Shown piece by piece: positions 8,370 to 16,854 of a stretch of DNA of 64,000 nucleotides (its first letter is position 1; each line of letters starts with the position of its first letter). Source of the DNA: Burkholderia sp. 4M9327F10 (lineage in GTDB: Bacteria; Pseudomonadota; Gammaproteobacteria; Burkholderiales; Burkholderiaceae); contig NZ_SCNV01000024.1 in the NCBI RefSeq assembly GCF_005503145.1, positions 1-64,000 on the forward strand, in the 5' to 3' direction. Made by a program: the position numbers and the translations under genes. A model generated the notes under the pieces. The model was not told where the DNA came from. It searched no databases and saw only the letters and a program-made list of their open reading frames with translations.

Positions 8370-8567
8370 ATGCCGAAGATGAAGACCAAGAAGAGTGCTG
8401 CAAAGCGCTTCGTGGTGCGTCCGGGCGGTACCGTCAAGCGCGGTCAGGCCTTCAAGCGCCACATTCTTACCAAGAAGACCACCAAGAACAAACGCCATCT
8501 GCGCGGTTCCACGGCAGTTCATGATTCCGATATGAACTCCGTGCGCGCAATGCTGCCGTTCGCTTAA
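8370..8567 (+). CDS. rpmI: 50S ribosomal protein L35
   Basis: This 65-residue basic protein starts MPKMKTKKSAAKRF and has the KRGQAFKRHILTKK and KRHLRG stretches typical of bacterial L35. It is full length for the family. GGAG lies 5 bases before the ATG. It is a structural component of the large ribosomal subunit and is co-transcribed with rplT 29 bases downstream, the usual pairing. Confidence 0.97.
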   Translation: MPKMKTKKSAAKRFVVRPGGTVKRGQAFKRHILTKKTTKNKRHLRGSTAVHDSDMNSVRAMLPFA

Positions 8568-8596
8568 CCCTTAACCGACACTCATAGGAGCGAAAC

Positions 8597-8956
8597 ATGC
8601 CTCGAGTAAAACGTGGGGTTACCGCACGGGCCCGTCACAAGAAGATCATCAAGCTGGCCAAGGGTTACCGCGGCCGTCGCAATAACGTCTATCGCATCGC
8701 CAAGCAGGCGGTCATGCGCGCAGGCCAATACGCCTACCGCGATCGCCGCAACAAGAAGCGTGTGTTCCGCGCACTGTGGATCACGCGTATCAACGCGGCG
8801 GTGCGTCAGCACGACATGACGTACAGCGTGTTCATCAACGGCCTGAAGAAGGCTTCGATCGAACTCGACCGCAAGGTGCTGGCCGACATGGCTGTGTTCG
8901 ACAAGGCTGCTTTTGCTGCGATCGTTCAGCAGGTGAAAGCCGCCGTTGCAGCCTGA
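8597..8956 (+). CDS. rplT: 50S ribosomal protein L20
   Basis: The 119-residue product begins [16 protein letters not shown] and contains [18 protein letters not shown] and [14 protein letters not shown], all diagnostic of L20. The long basic N-terminal helix enters 23S rRNA early in 50S assembly. AGGAG precedes the start. A strong terminator follows at 9033-9058, before pheS. In Escherichia coli L20 also represses its own operon through the rpmI leader; the 276-base leader here leaves room for similar control, but that is not shown by the sequence. Confidence 0.98.
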
Positions 8957-9032
8957 TTGCGCTTTGGGCAATTAAACTGCGTGGTTCGTTGCAGCGAAGA
9001 TCCGGTAGTCTCGGTGACGCTGCAACAAAAAC

Positions 9033-9058
9033 GGGGCTCCTCACCGAGCCCCTTTTTT
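9033..9058 (+). terminator. Rho-independent terminator between rplT and pheS
   Basis: GGGGCTC (9033-9039) pairs with GAGCCCC (9046-9052) with a 6-base loop, followed by TTTTTT (9053-9058). It lies 77 bases after rplT and 56 bases before pheS, so it either ends the ribosomal-protein transcript or works as an attenuator for pheST. Confidence 0.88.
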
Positions 9059-9113
9059 GTTGGTCGAGCCAGTTTTGCATCAATTGAACACTGACGTTGA
9101 AATGATGGGATCA

Positions 9114-10127
9114 ATGGATCTGGACCAGATTGTCGCTGACGCGCAAAAAGCCTTCGGGGAAGCCAACGACGTCACCACCCTCGAGAACGAGAAGGCCCGC
9201 TTTCTCGGCAAGTCGGGTGCGCTGACCGAGCTGTTGAAGGGCCTTGGCAAACTCGATCCCGAGACGCGCAAGACGGAAGGCGCGCGGATCAACGTCGTCA
9301 AGCAGCAGGTGGAAGCCGCCTTGACGGCCCGCCGGCAGGCGCTTGCCGACGCACTCCTGAACCAGCGCCTCGCCGCTGAAGCCATTGACGTCACGTTGCC
9401 CGGCCGCGGCCTGGGTGCAGGCAGCCTGCATCCGGTCATGCGCACGTGGGAACGCGTCGAACAGATTTTCCGTACGATCGGATTCGACGTGGCCGATGGC
9501 CCCGAAATCGAAACCGACTGGTACAACTTCACCGCGTTGAATAGCCCGGAAAACCATCCGGCGCGTTCGATGCAGGACACCTTCTACGTAGACGGCAAAG
9601 ACGCCGACGGCCGCCAGTTGCTGCTGCGCACGCACACGAGCCCGATGCAGGTCCGCTACGCGCGCACCAACACGCCGCCGATCAAGGTGATCGTGCCGGG
9701 CCGCACCTACCGTGTGGACAGCGACGCGACGCACTCGCCGATGTTCAATCAGGTCGAAGGCCTGTGGATCGACGAGAACATCAGCTTCGCCGACCTGAAG
9801 GGCGTCTACACCGACTTCCTCAAAAAATTCTTCGAGCGCGACGACATCCTCGTGCGCTTCCGTCCGTCGTACTTTCCGTTCACCGAACCGTCGGCCGAGA
9901 TCGACATGCTGTTCGAAACGGGCAAGAACGCCGGCAAGTGGCTCGAAATCTCGGGGTCCGGCCAGGTTCACCCCACGGTGATCCGCAACATGGGCCTCGA
10001 CCCGGAGCGCTACATCGGTTTCGCGTTCGGCAGCGGCCTCGAGCGGCTGACGATGCTGCGCTACGGCGTGCAGGATCTGCGTCTTTTCTTTGAAAACGAC
10101 CTGCGTTTCCTGCGGCAGTTTGCCTGA
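9114..10127 (+). CDS. pheS: Phenylalanyl-tRNA synthetase alpha subunit
   Basis: The start ATG 9114 gives MDLDQIVADAQKAF, the usual beta-proteobacterial N-terminus; the frame is open upstream into the terminator but that part is not conserved. At 337 residues it has family length. An N-terminal coiled-coil arm that contacts tRNA-Phe covers about residues 1-90. Class II motifs follow: SLHPVMRTWERVEQIF (motif 1), TSPMQVRYARTNTPP with PGRTYRVDSDATHSP (motif 2), and GFAFGSGLERLTMLRYG (motif 3). It forms the alpha2-beta2 enzyme with PheT and binds phenylalanine and ATP. A 201-base gap precedes pheT, longer than in many relatives; it shows no gene. Confidence 0.98.
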   Translation: MDLDQIVADAQKAFGEANDVTTLENEKARFLGKSGALTELLKGLGKLDPETRKTEGARINVVKQQVEAALTARRQALADALLNQRLAAEAIDVTLPGRGLGAGSLHPVMRTWERVEQIFRTIGFDVADGPEIETDWYNFTALNSPENHPARSMQDTFYVDGKDADGRQLLLRTHTSPMQVRYARTNTPPIKVIVPGRTYRVDSDATHSPMFNQVEGLWIDENISFADLKGVYTDFLKKFFERDDILVRFRPSYFPFTEPSAEIDMLFETGKNAGKWLEISGSGQVHPTVIRNMGLDPERYIGFAFGSGLERLTMLRYGVQDLRLFFENDLRFLRQFA

Positions 10128-10328
10128 CGCTGCACATCGCAAGCCGCAAGCAACCGAGCGAGCAACAAACGCGTAACGAGGGCGGCCGCGCACGCTGCCA
10201 GATGTAGAGACACAGGCAGATACGCGCCGCAAGAAAGTGCCACCGGCAGGGCGCCCGGTTACCCAGGAGGTGACCGGAGAATGTCCCGGCCGGACGTGGA
10301 CTAACCTGATCAGAACGTACACAGAACC

Positions 10329-12767
10329 ATGCAATTCCCGGAATCCTGGCTAAGAAGCTTTGTCGACCCGCAGATGACGACGGACGAGCTGTCGCACGCG
10401 CTGACGATGGCCGGCCTCGAGGTCGAAGGCCTGCGGCCCGCCGCGCCTGCGACCAAGAAGATCGTGGTCGGCCGGGTCCTCGAGGTCGTCAAGCACCCGG
10501 ACGCGGACAAGCTCAACGTGTGTCAGGTCGACGCCGGCACGGGCGCGACGCTCAACATCGTTTGCGGTGCGCCGAACGTGGCGCCGGGCATCAAGGTGCC
10601 GGTCGCGCTGGTGGGTGCGGAACTGCCGCCCGCTGAAGAGGGTGGTGCGCCGTTCGCGATCAAGCTCTCGAAGCTGCGCGGCGTGGAAAGCCAGGGCATG
10701 CTGTGCTCGGCCCGCGAGCTGAAGCTCTCGGAAGACCATAGCGGCCTGATGATCCTGCCGGAAGACACGCCGATCGGCCAGGATATCCGCGAGACGCTCA
10801 ACCTCGACGACACCGTTTTCGAAATCAAGCTGACGCCGAACAAGGCGGACTGCCTGTCGGTGTTCGGCGTGGCGCGCGAAACCTCGGCCATCACGGGTGC
10901 GCCGCTGCGTGCGCTCGAGATCAAGCCGGCCACTGTCAAGTTGAACGAAACGTTGCCGGTCAAAATCTCGGCTCCGGACCTGTGCGGCCGCTTCTCCGGC
11001 CGCGTGATTCGCGGCGTGAATGCGCGCGCGAAGTCGCCGCAGTGGATGGTCGAGCGTCTCGAACGCTCGGGTCAGCGCAGTATTTCCGCACTGGTCGATA
11101 TCTCCAACTACGTGATGCTCGAACTGGGCCGTCCCTCGCACGTGTTCGACCTGGACAAGATCCACGGCAGCATGGATGTGCGCTGGGGCCGCAAGGGCGA
11201 GACGCTCAAGCTGCTGAACGGCAACACCGTCGAGCTCGACGAGACGGTCGGCGTGATTGCGGACGACCGGCATATCGAAAGCCTCGCGGGCATCATGGGC
11301 GGCGACAGCACGGCCGTGACGCTGGATACGACCAACATCTATCTGGAAGCGGCGTTCTGGTGGCCCGATAGCATTCGCGGCCGGTCGCGCAAATACAACT
11401 TCTCGACCGACGCCGGCCATCGCTTCGAGCGCGGTGTCGACTATGCGACCACCGTCGAGCATATCGAACGCATCACGCAACTGATCCTCGATATCTGCGG
11501 CGGCGAGGCCGGCCCGGTGGACGACCAGATCGTCAACGTGCCGCAGCGCGCGCCGGTGAAGATGCGCGTGGCACGCGCCAACCGCATCATCGGCGTTGCG
11601 ATTGGCGCCGACGAGATTGCGCAGATTTTCACGCGCCTGGGCCTCGCGTTCGAACGCGAGGGCGACGAACTGTTTTCCGTGACGCCGCCGTCGTACCGCT
11701 TCGACATTGAGATCGAAGAAGACCTGATCGAAGAAGTTGCGCGTATCTACGGCTTCGAAAAGATCCCGGCGCGTCCGCCGGTCGCGACGAGCGAAATGCG
11801 CGCGACCAACGAAACCCAGCGCACCATCCACGACATCCGCCACGCGCTCGCCGCGCGCGACTATGCCGAGACGGTGAACTTCAGCTTCGTCGACGCGCAA
11901 TGGGAGCAGGATTTCGCCGGTAACGACAAGCCGGTGCGCCTCCTGAACCCGATCGCGAGCCAGCTTTCGGTGATGCGCACCACGCTGTTCGGCAGCCTGA
12001 TCGAGGTGCTGCGTACGAACCTGAGCCGTCGTGTGGCGGACCGCGTACGCGTGTTCGAAGCCGGCCGCGTGTTCCTGCACGATCCGGCCATCAAGGCGGG
12101 CGAACTGACGGTGGAAGGTTTCGCGCAGCCGAAGATGGTTGGCGCAGTGGCCTACGGCCCGGCTCTCGAGGAGCAATGGGGCGCGGCATCGCGTGCGGTC
12201 GACTACTTCGACGTCAAGGGCGATCTGGAAGCCTTGCTCGCACCGGCAGTGGCGCGTTTCGTGAAAGCGGAGCATCCGGCGCTGCACCCGGGACGCAGTG
12301 CGCGCATTGAATTGAATGGCCGCGCAGTGGGCTGGATTGGCGAATTGCATCCGCGCTGGATGCAGAAATATGATTTGCCGCATGCGCCGATTCTGTTTGA
12401 AATCGAAGCAGAAGCATTAATTCAGCGCACATTGCCGGTTCCGTCGGAAGTATCGAAGTTTCCGCCGGTGCGTCGCGATATCGCGGTGGTTGTCGATCAG
12501 CAAGTCGAGGTTCAGGCACTGCTGGACGAGCTGCAAAAGACGCTTTCCGAGGACGCTTGCAAGAGCGTGCGCAGGGTTGCGCTTTTTGACGAATTCCGTC
12601 CAAAATCAAATACTTCCGGTGGGTTGGCAGCTCACGAGAAAAGCCTTGCGTTCCGTGTGACCTTGCAAGATACTGGCGGAACCCTTCAGGATGAGACGGT
12701 CGATCTGGCCATCCAGACCCTGGTGGATCGTCTGGCTCGAGTATATGGCGCACGGTTGCGCGGATAA
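10329..12767 (+). CDS. pheT: Phenylalanyl-tRNA synthetase beta subunit
   Basis: This 812-residue protein has the full beta-subunit architecture. An EMAPII-like tRNA-binding domain lies near residues 40-150 (GRVLEVVKHPDADKLNVCQV). B3/B4 editing modules follow in the middle, including the SQGMLCSARELKLSEDHSG region. The B5 helix-turn domain and a catalytic-like core come next, and a C-terminal ferredoxin-like anticodon domain (FDX-ACB) starts around PSEVSKFPPVRRDIAVVVD. It partners PheS, recognises tRNA-Phe and edits mischarged Tyr-tRNA-Phe. The stop lies 69 bases before ihfA, the conserved pheS-pheT-ihfA order. Long open frames on the opposite strand are GC-composition artefacts. Confidence 0.98.
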   Translation: MQFPESWLRSFVDPQMTTDELSHALTMAGLEVEGLRPAAPATKKIVVGRVLEVVKHPDADKLNVCQVDAGTGATLNIVCGAPNVAPGIKVPVALVGAELPPAEEGGAPFAIKLSKLRGVESQGMLCSARELKLSEDHSGLMILPEDTPIGQDIRETLNLDDTVFEIKLTPNKADCLSVFGVARETSAITGAPLRALEIKPATVKLNETLPVKISAPDLCGRFSGRVIRGVNARAKSPQWMVERLERSGQRSISALVDISNYVMLELGRPSHVFDLDKIHGSMDVRWGRKGETLKLLNGNTVELDETVGVIADDRHIESLAGIMGGDSTAVTLDTTNIYLEAAFWWPDSIRGRSRKYNFSTDAGHRFERGVDYATTVEHIERITQLILDICGGEAGPVDDQIVNVPQRAPVKMRVARANRIIGVAIGADEIAQIFTRLGLAFEREGDELFSVTPPSYRFDIEIEEDLIEEVARIYGFEKIPARPPVATSEMRATNETQRTIHDIRHALAARDYAETVNFSFVDAQWEQDFAGNDKPVRLLNPIASQLSVMRTTLFGSLIEVLRTNLSRRVADRVRVFEAGRVFLHDPAIKAGELTVEGFAQPKMVGAVAYGPALEEQWGAASRAVDYFDVKGDLEALLAPAVARFVKAEHPALHPGRSARIELNGRAVGWIGELHPRWMQKYDLPHAPILFEIEAEALIQRTLPVPSEVSKFPPVRRDIAVVVDQQVEVQALLDELQKTLSEDACKSVRRVALFDEFRPKSNTSGGLAAHEKSLAFRVTLQDTGGTLQDETVDLAIQTLVDRLARVYGARLRG

Positions 12768-12836
12768 CCCTCGGATACTCTTTATGCGGCAGTTTTCGCA
12801 TTCTCCGGTTTCTGGGTGACGCGCCATTTGATAGAT

Positions 12837-13247
12837 ATGAATGAAATGAACTCGAGTGATTTCGAAGCCCTTCTGACGGCGCAACGTAGCGCCATGATTC
12901 GCGATATTCCGACATCACCCGCTAACACCTCGGCGGAAACGCCCACGCTGACCAAGGCTGAGCTTGCTGAGTTGCTGTTCGACAATGTCGGACTCAACAA
13001 GCGGGAAGCGAAGGACATGGTCGAGGCGTTCTTCGAGGTGATTCGCGATGCGCTGGAGAGCGGGGACAGCGTGAAGCTGTCCGGCTTCGGCAACTTTCAG
13101 TTGCGCGACAAGCCCCAGCGTCCCGGCCGGAATCCGAAGACCGGCGAGGCCATTCCGATTGCCGCTCGCCGCGTTGTGACGTTCCATGCAAGTCAAAAAC
13201 TGAAGGCGCTGGTTGAGAACGGCGCTGAGGCAAGCTTCGCGCGCTGA
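12837..13247 (+). CDS. ihfA: Integration host factor alpha subunit
   Basis: This HU/IHF-fold protein has an N-terminal extension of about 35 residues (MNEMNSSDFEALL...) before the conserved TLTKAELAELLFDNVGLNKREAK start of IHF-alpha. Such extensions occur in Burkholderia. The DNA-binding arm shows SGFGNFQLRDKPQRPGRNPKTGE, including the proline that wedges into the minor groove. Counted from ATG 12837 it is 136 residues; ATG 12846 and GTG 12816 are alternative starts. IHF bends DNA at specific sites and works in recombination, replication and sigma-54 activation, as a dimer with IhfB. It follows pheT as in most proteobacteria. Confidence 0.95.
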   Translation: MNEMNSSDFEALLTAQRSAMIRDIPTSPANTSAETPTLTKAELAELLFDNVGLNKREAKDMVEAFFEVIRDALESGDSVKLSGFGNFQLRDKPQRPGRNPKTGEAIPIAARRVVTFHASQKLKALVENGAEASFAR

Positions 13248-13293
13248 TCGACTGGCGCGTTCCTGCGCAACCCACCACGACGGCTAACTGACG

Positions 13294-13704
13294 ATGACAG
13301 CGACGATCGAAAAAGTCGTCTTGCCTCCGATTCCGGCGAAGCGCTACTTCACCATTGGTGAAGTGAGCGAACTGTGCGGTGTGAAGCCGCATGTGTTGAG
13401 GTATTGGGAGCAGGAGTTCACGCAGTTGAGGCCGGTGAAGCGGCGCGGCAATCGCCGTTATTACCAGCATCATGAGGTGCTGTTGATCCGGCGGATTCGC
13501 GAGTTGCTCTATGAGCAGGGCTTCACGATCAACGGCGCGCGCAACCGGCTCGACTCGCATGGTGCGGTGCAGGGTGGGGCAGAGGATGTCGAAGAGCAGC
13601 AGGGTGAGGTGGTCGAAGCTGCGCCCGCCAGGACAAGCGCTACGGTCGATGTCGATCAGTTGCGCAAGGAACTGCTTCACATCATCGACCTGCTGGGTCA
13701 CTGA
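13294..13704 (+). CDS. MerR-family transcriptional regulator
   Basis: The 136-residue protein has an N-terminal MerR winged helix (RYFTIGEVSELCGVKPHVLRYWEQEF, residues about 17-43), then RRGNRRYYQHHEVLLIRRIRELL with the conserved arginine-tyrosine wing. A short C-terminal tail contains a helical segment at VDQLRKELLHIIDLLG. It lacks the cysteine pattern of metal-sensing MerR proteins. A MerR gene of this size directly downstream of ihfA is a conserved arrangement in many proteobacteria; its target is not known. It is 46 bases after ihfA and probably co-transcribed. Confidence 0.9.
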   Translation: MTATIEKVVLPPIPAKRYFTIGEVSELCGVKPHVLRYWEQEFTQLRPVKRRGNRRYYQHHEVLLIRRIRELLYEQGFTINGARNRLDSHGAVQGGAEDVEEQQGEVVEAAPARTSATVDVDQLRKELLHIIDLLGH

Positions 13705-13762
13705 ATAGCGTCTTTCACGGTTTTGTTGGTGACTGGCGGTTCTAATCGATTGAAGTGTCTGT

Positions 13763-13768
13763 TATAAT
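13763..13768 (+). promoter_or_regulatory. -10 element of tRNA-Pro promoter
   Basis: A perfect TATAAT (13763-13768) lies 12 bases before the tRNA-Pro gene, the same spacing as at tRNA-Val. The matching -35 is poor (TTCTAA at 13740-13745 for a 17-base spacer). Confidence 0.65.
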
Positions 13769-13779
13769 TTTTAGCTGTT

Positions 13780-13857
<78 letters not shown>

Positions 13858-13862
13858 GATCC

Positions 13863-13896
13863 AACCCGCACAGCCGTAAGGCTGTGCGGGTTTTTC
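13863..13896 (+). terminator. Rho-independent terminator after tRNA-Pro
   Basis: CCCGCACAGCC (13865-13875) pairs perfectly with GGCTGTGCGGG (13880-13890) around a GTAA tetraloop, followed by TTTTT. It ends the tRNA-Pro transcript 9 bases after the CCA. Confidence 0.93.
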
Positions 13897-14137
13897 TTTG
13901 GTGCCTGAAATTTGCGCAACGCAGAAGGGATATTGGAAGTTCCTGAAATTCAGGCCGTGCCGCCCTGCGGAAAATGCGACCGACACGCCTGATCTGTAAG
14001 CCTCTCCCGGATCACCTGCTTTCGGTCAGAAGCCGGCGCGTAAAGATTCGCACTACTGAACATGCCAACTGATTCTGGACATCAATGGCCGGCCGCCTGC
14101 CCCTATGCACCCACCCGAAGAGACAACATACGCACCA

Positions 14138-14917
14138 TCACTTCTGCGCACCAGCCGCTTCAAGGATCAGGTCGGCCACCTGGACCGGTTGCGAAATCAG
14201 CGACACGTGGCTCGCCTTGATCTCGACCGTATGCGCATGCATGCGGTTCGCCATGAAGCGCTCCAGATCCGAATTGATGGTGCGGTCTTCGGTCGACACG
14301 GCGTACCAGGTCGGCTTGTCGTGCCATGCCGCGACCGTGGTCTTCGCCATCGTGATCGGCTTGCCGATCGGCTGCTGAACCGCGTAATACGTTTCTGCCT
14401 CAGCCTTCGGCAGGTCGCCGGCGAAGTCGTTGATGAAGGCCTGCTCGGAGAGCTTGCCATAGCCGTCTGCCGACCATTGCAGGCCAGCCGACGCAGGCGC
14501 AGGCCCGAATTTCTTCGTCAGCGCCGGATAGTCCTCGCCGGCATCCGGAGCGCGCGCGGCAATGTAGACCAGACCCGCTACCTTCGGATCGTCACCGGCC
14601 TGGCTGATCACCATGCCACCGTACGAGTGCGCGACCAGCAGCGTCGGACCATCCTGTTGCGCGAGCACACGCTTGACGGCGTCCACGTCTGCATCGAGCG
14701 AGGTCGTCGGATTCTGCACGGCGGTGACGTGATAGCCCTTCGCCTGCAGCAGCGGAATCACTTTCGCCCAGCTCGAACCGTCTGCAAACAGTCCGTGAAC
14801 CAGCACGATGTTCTTGACGGGGCCGGCCGGCGCGGCGCTGTCTTGCGCGAATGACGGTGCGGCGCCCAGCAGCGTGGCGCAGGCAAGACCGGCGAGGACA
14901 AAGGAATTCAACTTCAT
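14138..14917 (-). CDS. Secreted alpha/beta hydrolase (EstA/HNL-like)
   Basis: The product is 259 residues from ATG 14917; the frame runs further upstream but that part is not protein-like. A signal peptide covers residues 1-24 (MKLNSFVLAGLACATLLG...SFA/QD). The mature enzyme has NIVLVHGLFADGSSW (oxyanion region), nucleophile elbow VAHSYGG with Ser98, the acid-loop VSTEDRTIN and the catalytic histidine in ASHVSLISQP. The short cap and EDRT pattern match the family of small salicylate-esterase/hydroxynitrile-lyase-like hydrolases, here exported to the periplasm. Substrate is unknown. It is monocistronic, on the strand opposite to the preceding tRNA. Confidence 0.87.
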   Translation of the reverse strand: MKLNSFVLAGLACATLLGAAPSFAQDSAAPAGPVKNIVLVHGLFADGSSWAKVIPLLQAKGYHVTAVQNPTTSLDADVDAVKRVLAQQDGPTLLVAHSYGGMVISQAGDDPKVAGLVYIAARAPDAGEDYPALTKKFGPAPASAGLQWSADGYGKLSEQAFINDFAGDLPKAEAETYYAVQQPIGKPITMAKTTVAAWHDKPTWYAVSTEDRTINSDLERFMANRMHAHTVEIKASHVSLISQPVQVADLILEAAGAQK

Positions 14918-15228
14918 GAGACTTCTCCGAGAGATAAGGGACAAAATGTGCGGATTCCGTTGACCCGCTGTTGCGGGCCGATAGGCGAACCATACCCAGC
15001 TCACCATCCAGTCAGTGCTGTCGACAGCACGCGAACGCTGGACGCTGGTGTACGAAGAGGCGAACACAGTCTCGGAGAAAACATTCCATCTGTTTCAAAG
15101 TCTTTTTTGGGTGACCATGCGGAGGCAGCCGGGCTGACTAGGCTCATCTCGCGTGTGCGTGCAGGCAGCGAACTACCGGCGCATTTCAATGGAGATGAGC
15201 CGAGCCCCGTCACACCCGGTTGCGCGCG
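14918..15228. other. Intergenic region upstream of the secreted hydrolase
   Basis: This 311-base gap must contain the promoter of the minus-strand hydrolase gene and the 3' end of the chitinase-like transcript. I see no conserved promoter, terminator or small gene in it. Confidence 0.4.
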
Positions 15229-16491
15229 TTACAGACCCAGATCGCTGAGGAACCGGTTGGTATAACCCAGCGCGCCAACTCCGCCGATCGAATTGCACGT
15301 CGGCGATGCGGCCCCCGGCGCGCAGTCGGCATCGCGGTCGAACGACCAGAAATGAACGCCTGCCAGGCCGTTCTGTTTCAGGAAGGCCGAGACGGTGTCG
15401 ACATCGGAGGGCGTGAACGTCTCGCCTGCCGTGTCGTTGCCACCAATCATCGGCGTGATCTCGATCTGGCTGTACGGCACCCCCCAGTGATCGTGCAGGT
15501 TCATCGCCGCCTGCACGGCCGACTGCCCCATCTCGCAGGCGCCGTTCGACACGACACAATTACCTGGAATCGCCGAACCGTAGTCCATCGTCATCAGGTT
15601 GATCGTGTAGTTCTTCAGTCCATAGGTCTGAATGGCCTGCATGACCCAGTCGCCGTAGGTATTGAAGCTGTCCGGCGCGCTGGAACCCCACGAGGTGGCC
15701 TGGCTTGCGCCTGCCGGAGCAGGGGCAAGGCTCGCGAGCGTAAAGCTGAAACGCAGATTCGGGTATTGCTGCTGGGCTGTTACGACGCGTTGTACGAGGC
15801 TGTTGATGATGGCCTGGGTTTGTCCTCCCTCGATGTCGAAATCGATGCCGACCAGGTTTTTGGATGCGTAGCGGCCGATGAACGTTGCCATGCCCGCGTC
15901 GGTTCCGCACGTAAACATTCCCGCCGCGCCGCCCGTCGAAATGATGTAGTTGATGTTTGCAGCGGTGAAGAGCGAGACGTTTGCCGTGGCGAGAGCACTG
16001 CCGCCGACGCCAGCCCAATTTTCGCTGCCGCACTCGCCCGTTGCGAACGCGAGAGACAGTGCGGGTACGCCCGTCGGCAGCACGGACAACACGGGGCTTA
16101 GCCTGCCGGTCACGTTCGTGGAGATGGTGTTGGTGTTCCAGTCCATCGAGATCGACGTGTCTTTGTACGGGCTGTAGATGAATCCTGCTGCCGTACCGGT
16201 GCCCGAACCCGAACCCGAACCCGAACCAACCAGTGCCCACAAAGTGGCCGTCGTCGGATTCCATCCCGCGCTGGAATAATCCGTTTGATTGACAAGTGCC
16301 TGGTAATCGCCGCCGTTATAGCTAACAATGGTTCCGGCCGCGTAATACGTATCGGGCGCCCAGGCGGCAACTGTTGACGCCTGTCCATATGACATCCCAA
16401 ATGACGTTCCGAACAGCAGCGAAGCTGTCGCGACATTCAATGCTGCGTGCATTACTGTTGCAGACCGTCCTTTCTTCATTCTGAAAAGCAT
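15229..16491 (-). CDS. Secreted GH18 chitinase-like protein with carbohydrate-binding module
   Basis: Start ATG 16491 is chosen because GGAG lies about 6 bases upstream; 420 residues. A signal peptide ends near the SYGQA segment (residues 34-38). Residues about 44-88 form a CBM5/12-type chitin-binding module (AWAPDTYYAAGTIVSYNGGDY, ending LWALV). A Gly-Ser linker encoded by four CCCGAA hexamers (16202-16225) joins it to a GH18-fold domain. The active-site strand reads VGIDFDIEGG, with Glu221 as the expected acid/base and Asp219 before it. The first Asp of the DxxDxDxE signature is Val here. The protein probably binds and cleaves chitin or a related N-acetylglucosamine polymer outside the cell. 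No neighbouring chitin genes are seen. Confidence 0.85.
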   Translation of the reverse strand: MLFRMKKGRSATVMHAALNVATASLLFGTSFGMSYGQASTVAAWAPDTYYAAGTIVSYNGGDYQALVNQTDYSSAGWNPTTATLWALVGSGSGSGSGTGTAAGFIYSPYKDTSISMDWNTNTISTNVTGRLSPVLSVLPTGVPALSLAFATGECGSENWAGVGGSALATANVSLFTAANINYIISTGGAAGMFTCGTDAGMATFIGRYASKNLVGIDFDIEGGQTQAIINSLVQRVVTAQQQYPNLRFSFTLASLAPAPAGASQATSWGSSAPDSFNTYGDWVMQAIQTYGLKNYTINLMTMDYGSAIPGNCVVSNGACEMGQSAVQAAMNLHDHWGVPYSQIEITPMIGGNDTAGETFTPSDVDTVSAFLKQNGLAGVHFWSFDRDADCAPGAASPTCNSIGGVGALGYTNRFLSDLGL

Positions 16492-16854
16492 AGCGTTCTC
16501 CACGTTTCTGATCTTCGGCTAATGGGGAAATTTCGACCAGCACGGCACCGCTGCTTCACATGCAATGAAGCGAAATAGCGGCAGCGTATTATTGGGAGTT
16601 CACTGCCGGCCAGGATACTGGCAGGCTTATCAGCTTGATGTGGAAATTCAGCGCTTTTGCACTGGGCGATAGCGGTGAATCGCATAAATCAATCGAAAAA
16701 TGCGAGGCGCATGATTATTCGATGTAGATGAGGAATACGAATTAAAAAATATGAAAACTGATTTGAATCGATATCCGAAATGGAATTCGGGATTGTTTCT
16801 CGTGTGCATGGGTTGCAAGGGGGGCGGATGGCCAGACACGCAGAAACCGCGGAC
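16492..16854. other. AT-rich intergenic region between chitinase-like gene and catR
   Basis: This 363-base stretch is clearly lower in GC than its surroundings, especially 16680-16800. It holds the promoter of the chitinase-like gene and the 3' end of catR. Small open frames of 60-70 codons here have no ribosome sites or protein features. Nothing else recognised. Confidence 0.4.

Noticed and set aside
10350..12383. 677-codon open frame antisense to pheT
   Set aside because: Composition artefact of a GC-rich coding strand; no ribosome site, no recognisable motifs, and pheT is certain.
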